Positions 23,701 through 30,288 of a stretch of 39,190 bases of DNA are shown piece after piece. Each line of letters opens with the position of its first letter. The stretch's first letter is position 1. The stretch is taken from NCBI GenBank assembly GCA_964544115.1, contig CAZJBP010000006.1, positions 1-39,190 on the forward strand, in the 5' to 3' direction. Under the pieces are notes generated by a model that saw only the letters and a list, made by a program, of their open reading frames with translations, searched no databases and had not been told where the DNA came from. Source of the DNA: CAZJBP01 sp964544115 (GTDB taxonomy: Bacteria; Verrucomicrobiota; Kiritimatiellia; UBA8416; JADHWI01). A program made the translations under genes and the position numbers.

Positions 23701-24084
23701 GCCGGCCTGGGTCCAGGCATAGTCCAGGGCATCGGCCACGCACTCGGCCACGGTCAGCGCTTCCTTCTCGCCCAGCTTCTCCTTGCGGCGCTGCCAGTCG
23801 CCGATCGTGTAGCCGGCCACGAATTCCATCACGAAATAGTAGGCGCCGTTCTGGTTCCCCGCATCGTAGACCTGGACGATGCCGGGGTGTTTCAGGCGCG
23901 CGGCGGCGCGGGCTTCGTCCTGAAAGCGCTCAACGTCGGCCGCGGTATGGCTGAAGTGCGCCGACAGCACCTTGACGGCGACGATGCGGTCGAGCGAAAC
24001 CTGCCGCCCTTTCCAGACCGAGGCCATGCCCCCACGCCCGATGAGGCCGAGGATCTCGATCCCGGGGATCTGGATTTCGCTCAT
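20791..24084 (-). CDS. Transmembrane Ser/Thr protein kinase with leucine-rich repeats
   Basis: A 1097-residue protein. The N-terminal kinase domain (about 9-270) has GRGGMASVWKG (16-26), K38 in AVKV, E57, catalytic loop HCDIKPDN (131-138), DLG (151-153) and GTPSFISPEQAMAES. The catalytic residues are intact, but Arg of HRD is Cys, a non-RD arrangement. One membrane helix lies at about 322-345 (IGAVALGCVIALILALNVES). The large extracytoplasmic part has a helical region, a Pro-rich linker (about 690-720) and about eleven tandem LRR units of 21 residues (about 790-1050), consensus GMPLxxLxLxxTxVxDLxxL. The ATG overlaps the stop of the upstream zinc-protein gene as ATGA and starts exactly at the kinase fold. 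LRRs probably sense a ligand outside and the kinase signals inside. It diverges from the Tad pilus operon, whose products carry FHA domains. Confidence 0.93.
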   Translation of the reverse strand: MSEIQIPGIEILGLIGRGGMASVWKGRQVSLDRIVAVKVLSAHFSHTAADVERFQDEARAAARLKHPGIVQVYDAGNQNGAYYFVMEFVAGYTIGDWQRRKEKLGEKEALTVAECVADALDYAWTQAGVVHCDIKPDNVIVDADGSVKVADLGLSRTIKAMSRGTGESGEEVLGTPSFISPEQAMAESALDCRSDIYSLGAMLYHLLTGRRLFQGHPDEQVIELQCTGQDENPGKLLPSLSTGVCALVERMLAKDPQFRHADWKAVKEDLARVKAGHLPAQLLPGHAISTVKRTQLTRLQTGPDAAHAALKRWQRADRSSPLALAFKIGAVALGCVIALILALNVESCRPPSQQVLPRVFPATPTASPTTTTVPPDAGPGEAARREFEAVGLWISENPDRPMEGLRRMLQVVALAAGTPVREGVMEEERRLREAVEQKAQDTMRGLASTCEPMLAAGRFSEAARVYETYAGPGADESASLRTALAEQLREQAEGVAAAPEPAAQPVIDVRSVLTQAVAQILEGHVPEAALAVASAVRDGGDDLPAELVSADRVLRGAAAVDVRVMQSFAGAIGKETTVQFNTGPQVLTVEQVSGTQVVAMCRVPVNDAFASRRVAFGVQDLAMRERLLRMGADSQPEVALVKGMLAFRAQAYPHARDYFSTVPGVLGELLLERSEAEANRPEAPPPQPAETPAAVPEPQPPPRPASSLPRDLLPAKDDIDKVREFMYRRNPKLNPFQLDIRQDKSGKAVSATVINGTVKDLSPLAALTTLTSVAYRPGQQADGALKDLSGLSSLTLDSVEVANSHVFDIEPLRGMPLRRASFVDSPVRDLTPLRGMPLEELDLRRTSVMDLAPLAGMPLKVLKLDGTALRRLQVLKTLPLTHVSAQDTPIQDLSWLQGGPKLTRLDLAGTSIRTIDALAALPLTSLDLSRTPVSDISRLAGMKLTRLLLNRTGVRDFSAISGMPLEEFGVEGTAFSDVGLLSGMPLRRLNLSETGVKDLWAIGGMRLTALSLRNLTVPDLAPAAKNPLTELDLRGCGSLNTQPLHGMKLVHLWIDNPDRQKVFIQSLPVLRFLNDVDLYHAANSPFRRVPPPAAPGK
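21129..21647 (-). repeat. Recurrent palindrome in LRR-coding DNA
   Basis: The perfect 12-base palindrome GCGGCATGCCGC occurs at 21129, 21192, 21573 and 21636, and its 10-base core CGGCATGCCG at 21511. Copies are 63 bases apart (one LRR unit) within each cluster and encode the Gly-Met-Pro-Leu turn. Confidence 0.85.
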
Positions 24085-25187
24085 TTCTCGCGCCCGTCCC
24101 CGCTGCACCCGCGGCAGAGCGTATACCCCTTCGCGGCGCACTCCGCGCACGGCGCGCCGCGATACTCGCCCGCGCCCTTGCAGCGCCGGCACGGCGCATA
24201 GCCCTGCCCGTTGCACTTGCCGCACAAGGCGCGCCCGCCGCGACCTTCACAGCTTGAGCACACCAGACTGCCGGATGCGCGGCACGTCTCGCACGGCACC
24301 ACCCCGACCCCGTTGCACTCCGGGCAGCGAAGCTTGGCCTTGAATTCCACCGACTTGTCGAGCTCGCCCTTGCGGCTCTCGAGAATCCACCCCTTCACAC
24401 ACTTTGCATTCGGGCACGCGATACGACCCGTCCCGGCGCACTCGGAGCAGTCCTCGCGACCCAGCCCCATGCAGGCGTGGCAGGGCGAGGCGGTGACCGT
24501 GAGCAGCGCAGCCGTCTGTCGGGAGCTCAGCGCGCCCCGCATCTCCGGCGGCACCCATGCGTTGCCGATCTGCCAGTACTGCCGGCCACGTTGCTGGATG
24601 GAATAGGACTCCTGCGCCGCGCCTTTCGCCCGCTTGGTTTCGGCGACCGTGGCCGGCACGATCATGAGCCCGGTTCCTGAGCAGGTCTCGCACGCCTTGC
24701 CGCGCGACAGGCGGGACCCCGCCCCCCCGTCCAGCTTGCCGGGCTGCGCAAATTGACGCCCCGTGCCGCCGCAGTCGCTGCAGGGGCGCGTCAGCGTCCG
24801 CACGGCGGCGCGACTCTTCTCCAGCAGCGCGGCCACCAGGGCGGTGCGATCGGGATCGCGCTGATCGGTGATGGACTCCAGCGCCGCCGCGTTGCGCGCG
24901 AAGAGCCAGGCCAGCTCGATGTTGCCGTCACGGTAAGCCTGACGGCTGCGCTCGATCTCCTCCTCGACGCGGCCTCCCGGCAGGAAGGCCAGGCTCGGAA
25001 CCCGCTCCGGGGCGGGCGACGACGGCGCGGCCGACGCCGGCGGAGGCAACGCGGCGCCGCAGTGCGCGCAGGCGGCGACTTCAGTGCCGCTCTCATAACC
25101 GCACTTGCCGCAGACCCTTAGAGCCGCCCAGACGGACGGCACGCAGGCCAGCAGCATACATATGCATCGCAGAAGCTTGCGGGTCAT
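24081..25187 (-). CDS. Exported CXXCXGXG zinc-finger protein (DnaJ-type repeats)
   Basis: A 368-residue protein with a signal peptide (about 1-21, ending PSVWA). A zinc-ribbon-like segment follows directly (VCGKCGYESG ... CAHCG). After a helical stretch (about 60-120) come about nine zinc motifs of the DnaJ CXXCXGXG type: CSDCGGTG, CETCSGTG, CHACMGLG, CSECAGTG, CPECNGVG, CETCRASG, CSSCEGRG, CGKCNGQG, CRRCKGAG, CAECAAKG, CRGCSGDG, some degenerate. No J domain is present, so it is not DnaJ itself. Such arrays bind unfolded or partner proteins. Its stop overlaps the kinase start (ATGA), implying co-expression with the kinase, for which it may be an extracytoplasmic partner. Export of so many cysteines is notable. 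Confidence 0.85.
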   Translation of the reverse strand: MTRKLLRCICMLLACVPSVWAALRVCGKCGYESGTEVAACAHCGAALPPPASAAPSSPAPERVPSLAFLPGGRVEEEIERSRQAYRDGNIELAWLFARNAAALESITDQRDPDRTALVAALLEKSRAAVRTLTRPCSDCGGTGRQFAQPGKLDGGAGSRLSRGKACETCSGTGLMIVPATVAETKRAKGAAQESYSIQQRGRQYWQIGNAWVPPEMRGALSSRQTAALLTVTASPCHACMGLGREDCSECAGTGRIACPNAKCVKGWILESRKGELDKSVEFKAKLRCPECNGVGVVPCETCRASGSLVCSSCEGRGGRALCGKCNGQGYAPCRRCKGAGEYRGAPCAECAAKGYTLCRGCSGDGREK

Positions 25188-25284
25188 CTCAAGGCCTCCC
25201 GGCGCCGTCCGTCACAGGAAGACACAACCTCGGGGCAGAGAGTAGCACCAACCCGGGCGGGCGGAAAGCCCCAAAGAGATCCCT

Positions 25285-25301
25285 GCTTACGTGACGTAAG
25301 C
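25285..25301. promoter_or_regulatory. Inverted repeat, possible operator
   Basis: GCTTACG (25285-25291), TGA, CGTAAGC (25295-25301): perfect seven-base arms in the region between the divergent kinase and Tad operons. It lies about 100 bases upstream of the zinc-protein start. Its size and symmetry suit a dimeric regulator; the regulator is unknown. Confidence 0.4.
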
Positions 25302-25338
25302 GCTTGATAGCCCGTGCCTTCCTTAATGACGATAGGTG

Positions 25339-25367
25339 TTTACACCCCCGAGTCATGGTGCTAGCCT
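25339..25367 (+). promoter_or_regulatory. Candidate promoter of the Tad pilus operon
   Basis: TTTACA (25339-25344), 17 bases and TAGCCT (25362-25367) preceded by TGC, giving an extended -10. The leader to the pilin ATG at 25409 would be about 36 bases. It overlaps the element shared with 8081-8099. Confidence 0.35.
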
Positions 25368-25408
25368 CAGTTCGCTGGGTTGGGTGCTCTGCAGTGGGAG
25401 AAACCGCA

Positions 25409-25582
25409 ATGAGCGTGCGCGGCAAATGTCGATCGGGCCCGCGGCGGGGACAGGCGGCCGTGGAATACCTGGTTGTGGCCGGGGTGCTGCTGGCGACGGT
25501 GGTTATCGTCAGCATCTTCCTCCACTCGTTCAAGGAGCAGAGCGACCGCGTCTTGAATATTGCCGCTTCGGAGTATCCGTAA
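25409..25582 (+). CDS. Flp-type prepilin 1
   Basis: A 57-residue Flp prepilin. The leader ends in Gly14, and the mature part begins QAAVEYLVVAG, with Glu and Tyr at +5 and +6 as required by the Tad prepilin peptidase. A single hydrophobic helix follows (VLLATVVIVSIFLHSF) and then a short polar tail. This is the usual size for Flp pilins. GGGAG lies about ten bases before the chosen ATG. An in-frame ATG at 25355 would give a longer leader and is the alternative. It is first in the Tad operon; a second, different Flp pilin follows at 25656. It forms or assists the pilus filament. Confidence 0.85.
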   Translation: MSVRGKCRSGPRRGQAAVEYLVVAGVLLATVVIVSIFLHSFKEQSDRVLNIAASEYP

Positions 25583-25655
25583 CTATATTGTGTCTGACGG
25601 TGGTGGATCCTTGGGAGGGCAGCCGGACAGTCCGGCTCGAACGAAGGAGGCGCGT

Positions 25656-25880
25656 ATGAGAACACTCGGTACGTCCCGCAAAGGCCAGACGATGGTCGAG
25701 TATATCATCATCGTGGTCATCATTGCCGTGGCAGCGATTGCCATCTTTGGCGTGTTTGGCGACACCATTCGCGCCAAACTCGGTGGCGCAGTCTCAGAGA
25801 TTGGCGGCGATTCCGGCGCGGTGGACGACGCGTTGTCGACCGGCTCGGCCGATTATCTGAAGGAACTCGATGCCCCGTAA
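25656..25880 (+). CDS. Flp-type prepilin 2
   Basis: A 74-residue Flp prepilin with a perfect AAGGAGG five bases before the ATG, the strongest ribosome site in the operon, as expected for a major pilin. Processing is predicted after Gly10, leaving QTMVEYIIIVVIIAVAAIAI with Glu +5 and Tyr +6. After the helix comes a tail rich in Gly, Ser and Asp (GGDSGAVDDALSTGSADYL) that would be exposed on the filament. Its ribosome site suggests it is the main filament subunit and the pilin at 25409 a minor one; this is inference. Confidence 0.9.
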   Translation: MRTLGTSRKGQTMVEYIIIVVIIAVAAIAIFGVFGDTIRAKLGGAVSEIGGDSGAVDDALSTGSADYLKELDAP

Positions 25881-25897
25881 TCGATGATCGGAGCCGC

Positions 25898-26530
25898 ATG
25901 CCCCGAAACCGATTCGCGTTGGAAGCCAAGCGCGGCCAGTCGCTGATCGAGTCGTGCCTGGCCATCGTGATGGTGTGTCTCATCTTCTGCGGCCTCTTCC
26001 AGATCTCGCAGCTGTTCGCCGCGAAAGAAGTACTCGATTACTCCGCCAGCCGGGCCGCCCGCGCCAAAGCGGTCGGCTTCAATGGGTTCATGGTGTCGAA
26101 GTGCGGAAAGGTCGCGAGCATCCCGAACGCGGGGGTGATGACCGCGCCAGCCTATACCAACGTGGACGACGTGCTGCGCGACGTGGTCGACACCTCGACG
26201 CCGGGTGGCGTATGGGACTGGGTGCTCGGCGGGGCGCCCACTTCGGACCAGTACGAGATCGAGCGCGTTCGCATCCCGGAATTCCTGGCCAGCCCCACGG
26301 CGCCCACGGCGTACTCCATGCTGAATTACGAGAACTGGGACTCGATCCTGGTGGGGGTCAGCACGGTCGGCGGCCCGGGGGGCACGATCCTGCAGGGCAC
26401 CGCGCGCCAGGAGTACCCGCTGCGCATTCCCATGCACAGGGCCTTCTACGCCGAGGATGAGGTCGATCTCGAGGGGAATGCGTTCCTGGAGAATCACTAC
26501 ACTCTGTACTTGGACGACATGGACTGGTGA
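25898..26530 (+). CDS. TadE-like pseudopilin
   Basis: A 210-residue protein starting 17 bases after the second pilin. The N terminus resembles a prepilin: KRG then QSLIESCLAIVMVCLIF, with Glu at +5, followed by a single helix and a helix-rich stretch (VLDYSASRAARAKAVGF) typical of TadE/TadF proteins, where Ala-rich sequence follows the membrane helix. The remaining 150 residues face the periplasm and have no named domain. TadE-type pseudopilins are processed by the prepilin peptidase and are needed for pilus assembly. The last codons overlap the GTG of a possible longer start of the next gene. Confidence 0.82.
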   Translation: MPRNRFALEAKRGQSLIESCLAIVMVCLIFCGLFQISQLFAAKEVLDYSASRAARAKAVGFNGFMVSKCGKVASIPNAGVMTAPAYTNVDDVLRDVVDTSTPGGVWDWVLGGAPTSDQYEIERVRIPEFLASPTAPTAYSMLNYENWDSILVGVSTVGGPGGTILQGTARQEYPLRIPMHRAFYAEDEVDLEGNAFLENHYTLYLDDMDW

Positions 26531-26553
26531 AGCCACCAGCGGGGGAGCCGCGG

Positions 26554-28002
26554 ATGAGAATGGGATGGATGCGCCGCGCATCGAGCCGCCGGCCGCGTTC
26601 GGCGGGGCAGGTGGTTCTGTTCCTCCTGCTGATCCTGGTGGTCCTGTTCTTCGTCGTGCTGTTCAACTTCGACCTGCACAAGACGCTCTTCGTCAAGTCG
26701 CTCAGCCAGAACGCCGGCGATGCGGGCGCCCTGTCGGCCGCGCGGTGGCAGGGGCTCACGCTCAACCTCATCGGCGACCTGAACCTGATGCACGCGATCG
26801 CGCTGTCGGCGGGCGACCCGGTGGCCGCGGGCGCCATCACCGACATCCAGGCACGGCTGTGCTACACGGGCCCGATGATCGGATTCATGGCCGCGCAACA
26901 GGCCGCCAAGAACAACGGCCTGCTGGTCAACAGCGGCTACACGGCGGCGATCAAGGACCACGCCGACGTCGTGCGATACGACTACCCGGCGCCTGTCGGA
27001 CCCGGCGGGGGGCCGCTCTTTCCCGAGCCCTACCCGGGCTGCTGGGATGAGTACGCCGACATGCTGGACCTGGCGGCGGACAACGGCATCTCCGTGGCGC
27101 CGGAGAACGCCAGGTTCTACCTGGACTACGCCGGCAGCGACCACGTTCTCCTGCTGCCCGGCTTCTACGAGGCGGTGGCCGGCCGCCTCTGGTGCTGGTT
27201 CCACCGCGAAGCGCCCACGCTGCTGGAAGACTACGAGGAGTTCTTTCCCTGCTGGTGGCCCCCGCTCCCGGCGCCGGACGTCGTCGAGCCGATGAACGCA
27301 GAGATCTTCGGCCTCGGACTGACCCGCGTGACGACGACCTTGGACGGTCTGGTCGATCTGGACACGCTCAACGATCTGGCGGTTGAACGCGACCTGGCCG
27401 CGGCGGCCATCTCCGGCAGCGTCATGACGAACGTGGCCACGTGGTACTGCTACGACGGGGGCGTGTGGCAGGCCTGGGACGCCATGGACGTGACCGGCGA
27501 ATTCCCCTTCCCCGCCGTCGGCCCCGTGCGCCCCCAGTACGACTACTCCGGCGCCGACGCGGCCACGCGCAGCGAGACCCATTCGCAGCGCCTGAGCCCG
27601 GCCCCCGGCGGAGCGACCGTCTCGAACCTGATCACGTGGACCGCCGCCGCCAAGCCCTTCGGCTACCTCGACGAGCGCGTCAAGCCGAACGAATACGGCC
27701 TGGTGCTCCCGGCCTACCACGAGGTGCGACTGATCCCCGTCGATGCATCCTCGGCCGGTGCCGGCGGGGGCTTCAACCTGGGCTGGCGCGAGCACATCCA
27801 ATTTCACCTGCCGCCCTACATGGCGTCCGGACCCTCCGCGTGCGTGCCGGGCTGCTTCTATTGCGCCCAGTTGGTCACATGGGAGAATGCCGCCTTCCGG
27901 GCCGATGGAGCGGCGTGGCTCGATGCCTACAGCGACCTGTGCGACCTGCCCGGCGGTGGAGGCGGTGGCGGGGGGGGCGGCGGCACGCGCCGGGGGCATT
28001 AG
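26554..28002 (+). CDS. TadG-like pilus assembly protein
   Basis: A 482-residue protein. Start chosen at 26554, with GGGGGAG eight bases upstream; a GTG at 26527 overlapping the previous stop (GTGA) is possible. The N-terminal segment GQVVLFLLLILVVLFFVVLF and the following SLSQNAGDAGALSAARW match the TadG pattern, in which a membrane anchor precedes an Ala-rich NAADAAALA-type stretch. The rest (about 60-465) is periplasmic with many aromatic residues and some Cys (AWDAMDVTG, CVPGCFYCAQ) and has no von Willebrand domain that I can see. It ends with a run of eleven Gly and TRRGH. It likely stabilises the pilus machinery in the envelope. Confidence 0.75.
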   Translation: MRMGWMRRASSRRPRSAGQVVLFLLLILVVLFFVVLFNFDLHKTLFVKSLSQNAGDAGALSAARWQGLTLNLIGDLNLMHAIALSAGDPVAAGAITDIQARLCYTGPMIGFMAAQQAAKNNGLLVNSGYTAAIKDHADVVRYDYPAPVGPGGGPLFPEPYPGCWDEYADMLDLAADNGISVAPENARFYLDYAGSDHVLLLPGFYEAVAGRLWCWFHREAPTLLEDYEEFFPCWWPPLPAPDVVEPMNAEIFGLGLTRVTTTLDGLVDLDTLNDLAVERDLAAAAISGSVMTNVATWYCYDGGVWQAWDAMDVTGEFPFPAVGPVRPQYDYSGADAATRSETHSQRLSPAPGGATVSNLITWTAAAKPFGYLDERVKPNEYGLVLPAYHEVRLIPVDASSAGAGGGFNLGWREHIQFHLPPYMASGPSACVPGCFYCAQLVTWENAAFRADGAAWLDAYSDLCDLPGGGGGGGGGGGTRRGH

Positions 28003-28009
28003 GAATCGG

Positions 28010-28044
28010 GGTTCGATCGTCAATCGACAATTGAAAATTGAAAA
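28010..28044 (+). repeat. Heptamer array before the second TadE-like gene
   Basis: Units GGTTCGA, TCGTCAA, TCGACAA, TTGAAAA, TTGAAAA, 35 bases, ending four bases before the ATG at 28049. It is AT-rich compared with all neighbouring DNA. No Shine-Dalgarno is present between the array and the start codon. Confidence 0.8.
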
Positions 28045-28048
28045 CTCC

Positions 28049-28582
28049 ATGATGAGTTCTCGCATAGCGAGGCGCGCACAGAACGGTCAGGCGATGGTCG
28101 AGTTCATCGTCGGGATCGTGGTCGTGCTGGCCCTGTTTGTGGGCATGATCCAGCTCGCCAGCCTGACCCGGGCGCAGACCGACACGATGGTCAACGCGCG
28201 CCGCGCGGCCGCCGAGCAGGCGATGATGGACCCGGCGATGCTGTCCTATCCGGACTACATCGAGGCCATTTCGGTCGGCGACGACGGCTCCTCTTACTCG
28301 GCCGATGACGCGCCTGCGATCGGCGACCCCGCCGCGTTCACGGCGGTCACCGTTGACCGCTCTGCGGACGGACCTGCGGCCTGGGCCCTCATCGACGCGG
28401 TTCCCGACAACCAGTTCTCCGCGCTGAAGTCGTCGGCCTCGATGGTCGACCTCCAACTGGTCAGCGGATCGGACTCTGCAACCGTTGCCGTTCTTCCCGG
28501 CGTTCAGCACCTGCTCTACGATGCCGACACGATCACCGTCGAGTCGCGGGTCTGGATGCCCTGGCTGCGTGGCATCTACTGA
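28049..28582 (+). CDS. TadE-like pseudopilin 2
   Basis: A 177-residue protein. The N terminus NG then QAMVEFIVGIVVVLALFVGM is a prepilin-type signal with Glu +5 and Phe +6. After the helix come TRAQTDTMVNARRAAAEQAM, the Ala/Arg-rich stretch typical of TadE-like proteins, and a beta-rich periplasmic part (about 60-177) of unknown fold. ATG 28049 or the adjacent ATG 28052 could be used. The reading frame is open far upstream, but that part overlaps the TadG-like gene and has no homology. The initiation region is a heptamer repeat instead of a ribosome site. Role: pilus assembly, by family. Confidence 0.8.
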   Translation: MMSSRIARRAQNGQAMVEFIVGIVVVLALFVGMIQLASLTRAQTDTMVNARRAAAEQAMMDPAMLSYPDYIEAISVGDDGSSYSADDAPAIGDPAAFTAVTVDRSADGPAAWALIDAVPDNQFSALKSSASMVDLQLVSGSDSATVAVLPGVQHLLYDADTITVESRVWMPWLRGIY

Positions 28583-28592
28583 TCGGAACGCG

Positions 28593-28620
28593 GCATGCAG
28601 AACGAGGGATGCAGGATGCA
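28593..28620 (+). repeat. Heptamer array, unit GGATGCA
   Basis: Units GCATGCA, GAACGAG, GGATGCA, GGATGCA (28 bases) lie in the 81-base gap between the second TadE-like gene and the next exported-protein gene. The unit length is the same seven bases as in the arrays at 10784 and 28010. Confidence 0.75.
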
Positions 28621-28663
28621 GTGTGCGCGGAGGGTAAGGGGGCTTGCGCATGTCCTGCCGCCG

Positions 28664-29386
28664 ATGTCCCGCCGACTGCCCCTGGTGTTCTTCGCCGCCG
28701 TCGCGCTTCTGACGGCGGTCACGACGGCTCCCGCCCGGGTCTTCATGCGGCTGGGGCCGGCTGAGCGCATCATCGAAAGCCTGCGCGAGGCGGGCGGCAC
28801 GGCCGTCTATGAGAGCGACGTCACGATCAACGGCGGGCACGGCCGGCTGACGGTAACGGGATTCGCCCAGAGCGCAGACGACGTCGCCCGCATCCTGAGC
28901 CGTGCGGCCGGAGTCAACACGTCCGCCCTGACCGCGGGCGGCGTCCTCAACGCCACCCTCGAAGACGGCGAGGGCGTCGTCCGCCTGCTGGCCTTCCACC
29001 TGGCGCCCCAGGGCCGTACGCTCGTGGTCACCATCGCGCAGTCAGCCTCCGACTACCGTCAGTCCCAGGCCCACCCCGCCCGCGCGCCGACAGGAGCCGT
29101 GCCCCCCTACCCCGACAGCGCGCCGCGCCTCGCCGTCCGCGACGAGAAAATCGGCATCAGCCTGTCGGTGTCGGACACGACGGCCGCCCCGGGAACGGTG
29201 CACGCCGCCATGGCCGCGCAGCTCAAGCGGGACGGCTGGACTCCGGCGCTTCCGGATTCGCCGGCCGAACGGCCCCTGCGGATTTACAGGCGCAGAGCCG
29301 AGCTCTGCTGCGTACACGTCGCGCCCGCGCCGGGGACGGGCGGCAACGTCATTACGCTGTTGCACAAGCAGCAAGGCATCGAATAG
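28664..29386 (+). CDS. Exported protein of unknown function in the Tad operon
   Basis: A 240-residue protein with a signal peptide (about 1-24, LVFFAAVALLTAVTTAPA). I do not recognise a domain. The first half (about 30-125) alternates helices and strands (AERIIESLREAGGTAVYESD, GRLTVTGFAQSADDVARIL), and the second half repeats this in part (SVSDTTAAPGTVHAAMAAQL, then RDGWTPALPDS), so it may be two copies of a small alpha/beta fold. The position between pseudopilin and cpaB implies a periplasmic role in pilus assembly, perhaps chaperone or alignment. No good Shine-Dalgarno lies before the chosen ATG; an ATG at 28595 inside the heptamer array would give an implausible N terminus. Confidence 0.7.
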   Translation: MSRRLPLVFFAAVALLTAVTTAPARVFMRLGPAERIIESLREAGGTAVYESDVTINGGHGRLTVTGFAQSADDVARILSRAAGVNTSALTAGGVLNATLEDGEGVVRLLAFHLAPQGRTLVVTIAQSASDYRQSQAHPARAPTGAVPPYPDSAPRLAVRDEKIGISLSVSDTTAAPGTVHAAMAAQLKRDGWTPALPDSPAERPLRIYRRRAELCCVHVAPAPGTGGNVITLLHKQQGIE

Positions 29387-29447
29387 AGTCAGGGCACCGC
29401 TGCGGGGACTCCGGCCCCGCCGGCGGTCAACGGGAGGCGGCCCTCGC

Positions 29448-30269
29448 ATGAAGCAGAAGATCATCCCCATTGCGGCGGTCATCATCGGCATCGTCGCATT
29501 CCTCCTCACCGATCAGTACCTCCGCGGCCAGCGCGAGAAGCTGGAAAAAGAGAGAGCCCTATTCCTTGAAGGCGCCCAGATGATCTCTGTCGTCGCCGCG
29601 GCGCGCGACATCCCCAGCGGCACGAAGCTGTCGCAGGGCGACTTGGGCAAGATCAGCGTCCCGCGCCGCAGTGTCGGCGATCGCGCCGTGCTGCCCGAGG
29701 AAGTGCAGATGCTTTACGGGAAGAAAGTGCAGATCACCGTCAACGCCAAGAACCCGGTCCTGTGGTCGGACATTGAGGGCGGCGGCTCAGCCGGCTACGG
29801 CCTGGCCCCGATGATCGGCCACGGCATGCGCGCGATCTCGCTGAACATCAGCGGCGCCCAGAGCGTCAGCGGCATGGTCCAGCCCAACGACCGCGTCGAC
29901 GTGATGGGCACGTTCGTCTTCCCGTCCAAGGACAATCCCGTGGACATGGAGGCCGTCACGCTGGTCGTGCTTCAGAACGTGACCCTCCTGGCCACCGGCC
30001 AGAAGCTGGCGAAGGACACGGCGATCTCGCGCAACGCGCGGCAGTCGGCCACGTTCAACACCGTCACCCTGGAGGTGACCCCGGAGGAGGCGGAGCTGCT
30101 GGTCTTCGCCGAGCAGTCCAAGGGGCACCTGACGCTGGCGCTGCGCAACCCGTCGGATGTCTCCTACAAGGCCAACCTGCCGGACGTCAATTTCGCGGAG
30201 CTGCAAAGCAAGATCCCCCGCCTGAATCAGGAACGCCAGACCCGCATCGGCGGCAAGGCCAACCCGTAA
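29448..30269 (+). CDS. cpaB: Flp pilus assembly protein CpaB/RcpC
   Basis: A 273-residue protein with GGGAGG upstream. One N-terminal membrane helix (about 5-22) anchors it in the inner membrane. A SAF-type domain follows (about 45-115: VVAARDIPSGTKLSQGDLGK), then the RcpC region (about 120-250) with MRAISLNISGAQSVSGMVQP, NDRVDVMGTF and VTLEVTPEEAELLVFAEQSK, all characteristic of CpaB. The protein aligns the inner-membrane assembly platform with the outer-membrane secretin in Tad systems. It is 19 bases before the FHA-cpaF gene. A secretin partner (CpaC/RcpA) is expected but is not in this window. Confidence 0.92.
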   Translation: MKQKIIPIAAVIIGIVAFLLTDQYLRGQREKLEKERALFLEGAQMISVVAAARDIPSGTKLSQGDLGKISVPRRSVGDRAVLPEEVQMLYGKKVQITVNAKNPVLWSDIEGGGSAGYGLAPMIGHGMRAISLNISGAQSVSGMVQPNDRVDVMGTFVFPSKDNPVDMEAVTLVVLQNVTLLATGQKLAKDTAISRNARQSATFNTVTLEVTPEEAELLVFAEQSKGHLTLALRNPSDVSYKANLPDVNFAELQSKIPRLNQERQTRIGGKANP

Positions 30270-30288
30270 GGGATCGGAGCTGTCGGCG

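Noticed and set aside
22123..24201. A 692-codon plus-strand frame opposite the kinase gene
   Set aside because: No recognisable domain, biased composition and overlap with an intact kinase.
25304..25408. Longer N terminus for the first pilin beginning at 25304
   Set aside because: It would run through the promoter-like region and give a 50-residue leader, far too long for a Flp prepilin. 25409 fits the family; 25355 remains possible.
27743..28048. Longer N terminus for the second TadE-like protein
   Set aside because: This part overlaps the TadG-like gene in another frame, is low complexity and reads through the heptamer array. Homology begins at 28049.
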